Source: an uncultured Collinsella sp.
Lineage (GTDB): Bacteria > Actinomycetota > Coriobacteriia > Coriobacteriales > Coriobacteriaceae
Length of the DNA stretch: 33,071 bases
NCBI GenBank assembly: GCA_900551975.1
Contig: URYA01000003.1
Span: forward strand, 1 to 33,071
Direction: 5' to 3'
Shown here: in pieces, positions 31,723 to 33,071 of the stretch
Position numbering within the stretch: the first letter of the stretch is position 1
How the letters are laid out: each line of letters starts with the position of its first letter
Notes under the pieces: model-generated
Told to the model about the DNA's origin: nothing
Seen by the model: only the letters and a program-made list of their open reading frames with translations
Databases searched by the model: none
Position numbers and translations under genes: made by a program

Positions 31723-33012
31723 ATGAACTTCCGCTCATCTCTTGCCTGCACCTCGAGCGATATCGCTCGCTGGGGACTACGCTCTGTCCTCAAACGCCAG
31801 GGTGGCGTGCTTCCCGGCCGCATCGCCATGAAAATCGACCCCGAGCTGCTAAGCGACCTCGCGAGCCTGGTCGACCGCAGCGTGGTGATCACCGGCACTA
31901 ATGGCAAGACCACCACCTCCAACCTCATCGCCGATGCCGTTGCTGCCAGCGGTGCTACCGTGGTGTGCAACCGTGCCGGCAACAATATGGAACCTGGTGT
32001 GGTGGGTGCTCTGCTCGAGGCCCGCGGCGGCCTTAAGCACACCAGCAGCGGCAAGCGCGTGGGCGTTTTTGAGTGCGATGAGCTTTACACCGTACGCGTT
32101 CTGCCCAAGCTCAAGCCGACGTACTTTGTGCTGCTCAACCTGTTCCGCGACCAGCTAGACCGCTATGGCGAGATCGACCATACCCAAGACGTCATCGCCC
32201 ATGCGCTGGAGCTCTCTCCGACGACAACGCTCATCTACAACGCCGACGACCCGTTGTGCGCCTCGATTGCCGCGCGCGTTCCCAACGCGAACATTGCCTT
32301 TGGCATCGACGGCGCCACCAACACCGAGTCCGACCGTATTAGCGACTCACGTTTTTGCTCACAGTGCAACGCGCCGCTGGAGTATGACTACGTGCAATAC
32401 GGCCAGCTCGGCGCCTACCATTGCCCCTCGTGCGGCTGGGCCCGCCCTGCGCTTGTCCGTCGCGTGACGGGCGTGGAGTTCGGCTGCGACGGCTATGGTT
32501 TTGACCTGGTGTTTGGATCTGATTCCAGCGCGCCAGCCGCACACATCGCCACGCGTTACAACGGCCTGTACATGGTCTACAACGTAGCCGCAGCCTTCTT
32601 CGCCGCCCACGAGCTGGGCGTGGACGCGGCGCATCTGCAGCCCACGCTCGATGCCTACATCCCCGCCGGCGGGCGTATGGGCCGCTGGGAGATCGCCGGC
32701 CGTACCGTCGAGGCAAACCTGGCCAAAAATCCCGTGGGTTTCGATCGCCAGATTCAGTCCATTAAAACGGCAGGCGGCAGGCTCTGCGCCTTCTTCCTCA
32801 ACGACAACGATGCCGACGGCCACGATGTATCGTGGATCTACGACGTCGACTTTGAGCGCATCGCCGACACAACGGGACTTGTCGCCTTTGCCGGCGGCAC
32901 GCGCGCGCACGACATGCAGGTGCGCCTCAAGTACGCCGGCATCGATGCCGCGATTATCTCGGACGTCGCGCAGGCAATTGCTTTATACAGTGTAGCGCAT
33001 CAGGGTCTATGA
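31723..33012 (+). CDS. murT: Lipid II isoglutaminyl synthase, MurT subunit
   Basis: 429 residues. With GatD it amidates the D-Glu carboxyl of lipid II to D-isoglutamine. The Mur-ligase ATP loop is TGTNGKTTTSN (57-67); the inserted zinc ribbon has CxxC at 212-215 and 234-237; the DUF1727 C-terminal domain begins near ANLAKNPVGFDRQI and includes DVSWIYDVDFE with the Asp residues that help activate GatD. Start at ATG with TTAGGAACGG upstream. Its stop overlaps the next start by four bases (ATGA). Confidence 0.93.
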   Translation: MNFRSSLACTSSDIARWGLRSVLKRQGGVLPGRIAMKIDPELLSDLASLVDRSVVITGTNGKTTTSNLIADAVAASGATVVCNRAGNNMEPGVVGALLEARGGLKHTSSGKRVGVFECDELYTVRVLPKLKPTYFVLLNLFRDQLDRYGEIDHTQDVIAHALELSPTTTLIYNADDPLCASIAARVPNANIAFGIDGATNTESDRISDSRFCSQCNAPLEYDYVQYGQLGAYHCPSCGWARPALVRRVTGVEFGCDGYGFDLVFGSDSSAPAAHIATRYNGLYMVYNVAAAFFAAHELGVDAAHLQPTLDAYIPAGGRMGRWEIAGRTVEANLAKNPVGFDRQIQSIKTAGGRLCAFFLNDNDADGHDVSWIYDVDFERIADTTGLVAFAGGTRAHDMQVRLKYAGIDAAIISDVAQAIALYSVAHQGL

Positions 33013-33071
33013 CGGATACGCCCATCTTACAAAAGAGACCGTTCTTAGGTTGGCACGTTGCTGGATTGCGG
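33009..33071 (+). CDS. Start of the next gene, probably the GatD amidotransferase subunit
   Basis: An ATG overlaps the murT stop (ATGA). 21 codons are visible (MTDTPILQKRPFLGWHVAGL and one more) before the window ends. The sequence shown is too short to identify. gatD normally follows murT as a coupled gene, so that identity is inferred from position. Confidence 0.5.
   Translation, partial: MTDTPILQKRPFLGWHVAGLR

Overview
The window looks like a chromosomal segment of a gut Coriobacteriia actinobacterium, most likely Collinsella. The reasons are a high G+C content with GC-rich third codon positions, strong AGGAGG-type ribosome binding sites, several PTS sugar operons, fermentative dehydrogenases, a MurT-type cell-wall gene, and a LevR-family regulator lacking the sigma-54 contact motif. 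The species call is inference from gene content; no rRNA or tRNA gene was recognised.

Layout. 1-507: tail of a SAM-dependent methyltransferase and a two-way terminator. 539-8022 (minus strand): a PTS locus read as regulator - EIIB - EIIC - EIID - EIIA - GH172 glycosidase - ROK sugar kinase. It looks like a dedicated uptake and breakdown route for a fructofuranoside-type (or D-arabinofuranoside-type) sugar. 8023-8765: gene debris ending in an orphan terminator. 8766-13535: a probable genomic island bounded by a 17-bp near-identical repeat of the guaA 3' end. It holds an ATPase remnant, much non-coding DNA, and a Mef-like efflux pump plus Msr(D)-like ABC-F ribosome protection protein behind a leader peptide and attenuator-like hairpin.

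13518-18585: guaA, asparaginase, an XRE regulator with a perfect 24-bp palindrome and a divergent DprA-half-like small protein, a DUF1648 membrane protein and ychF. 18713-24107: an alpha-glucoside module with a GH4 phospho-alpha-glucosidase, a PTS EIICB interrupted by an in-frame TAG, a zinc dehydrogenase and a GntR/HutC regulator; matching operator-like dyads lie in the divergent promoter region.

24158-29057: a polyferredoxin-like protein, a D-2-hydroxyacid dehydrogenase, glycerol dehydrogenase and an iron alcohol dehydrogenase, each separated by clear terminators or dyads. 29558-33071: two coupled, apparently paralogous helical-repeat proteins, then murT and the first codons of the next gene.

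The most notable items are the PTS-GH172-ROK locus with its sigma-54-independent LevR-like regulator, the guaA-bounded island carrying a mef/msr pair, the amber codon in the EIICB gene, and a 31-bp paired-box element found in two distant divergent promoter regions.
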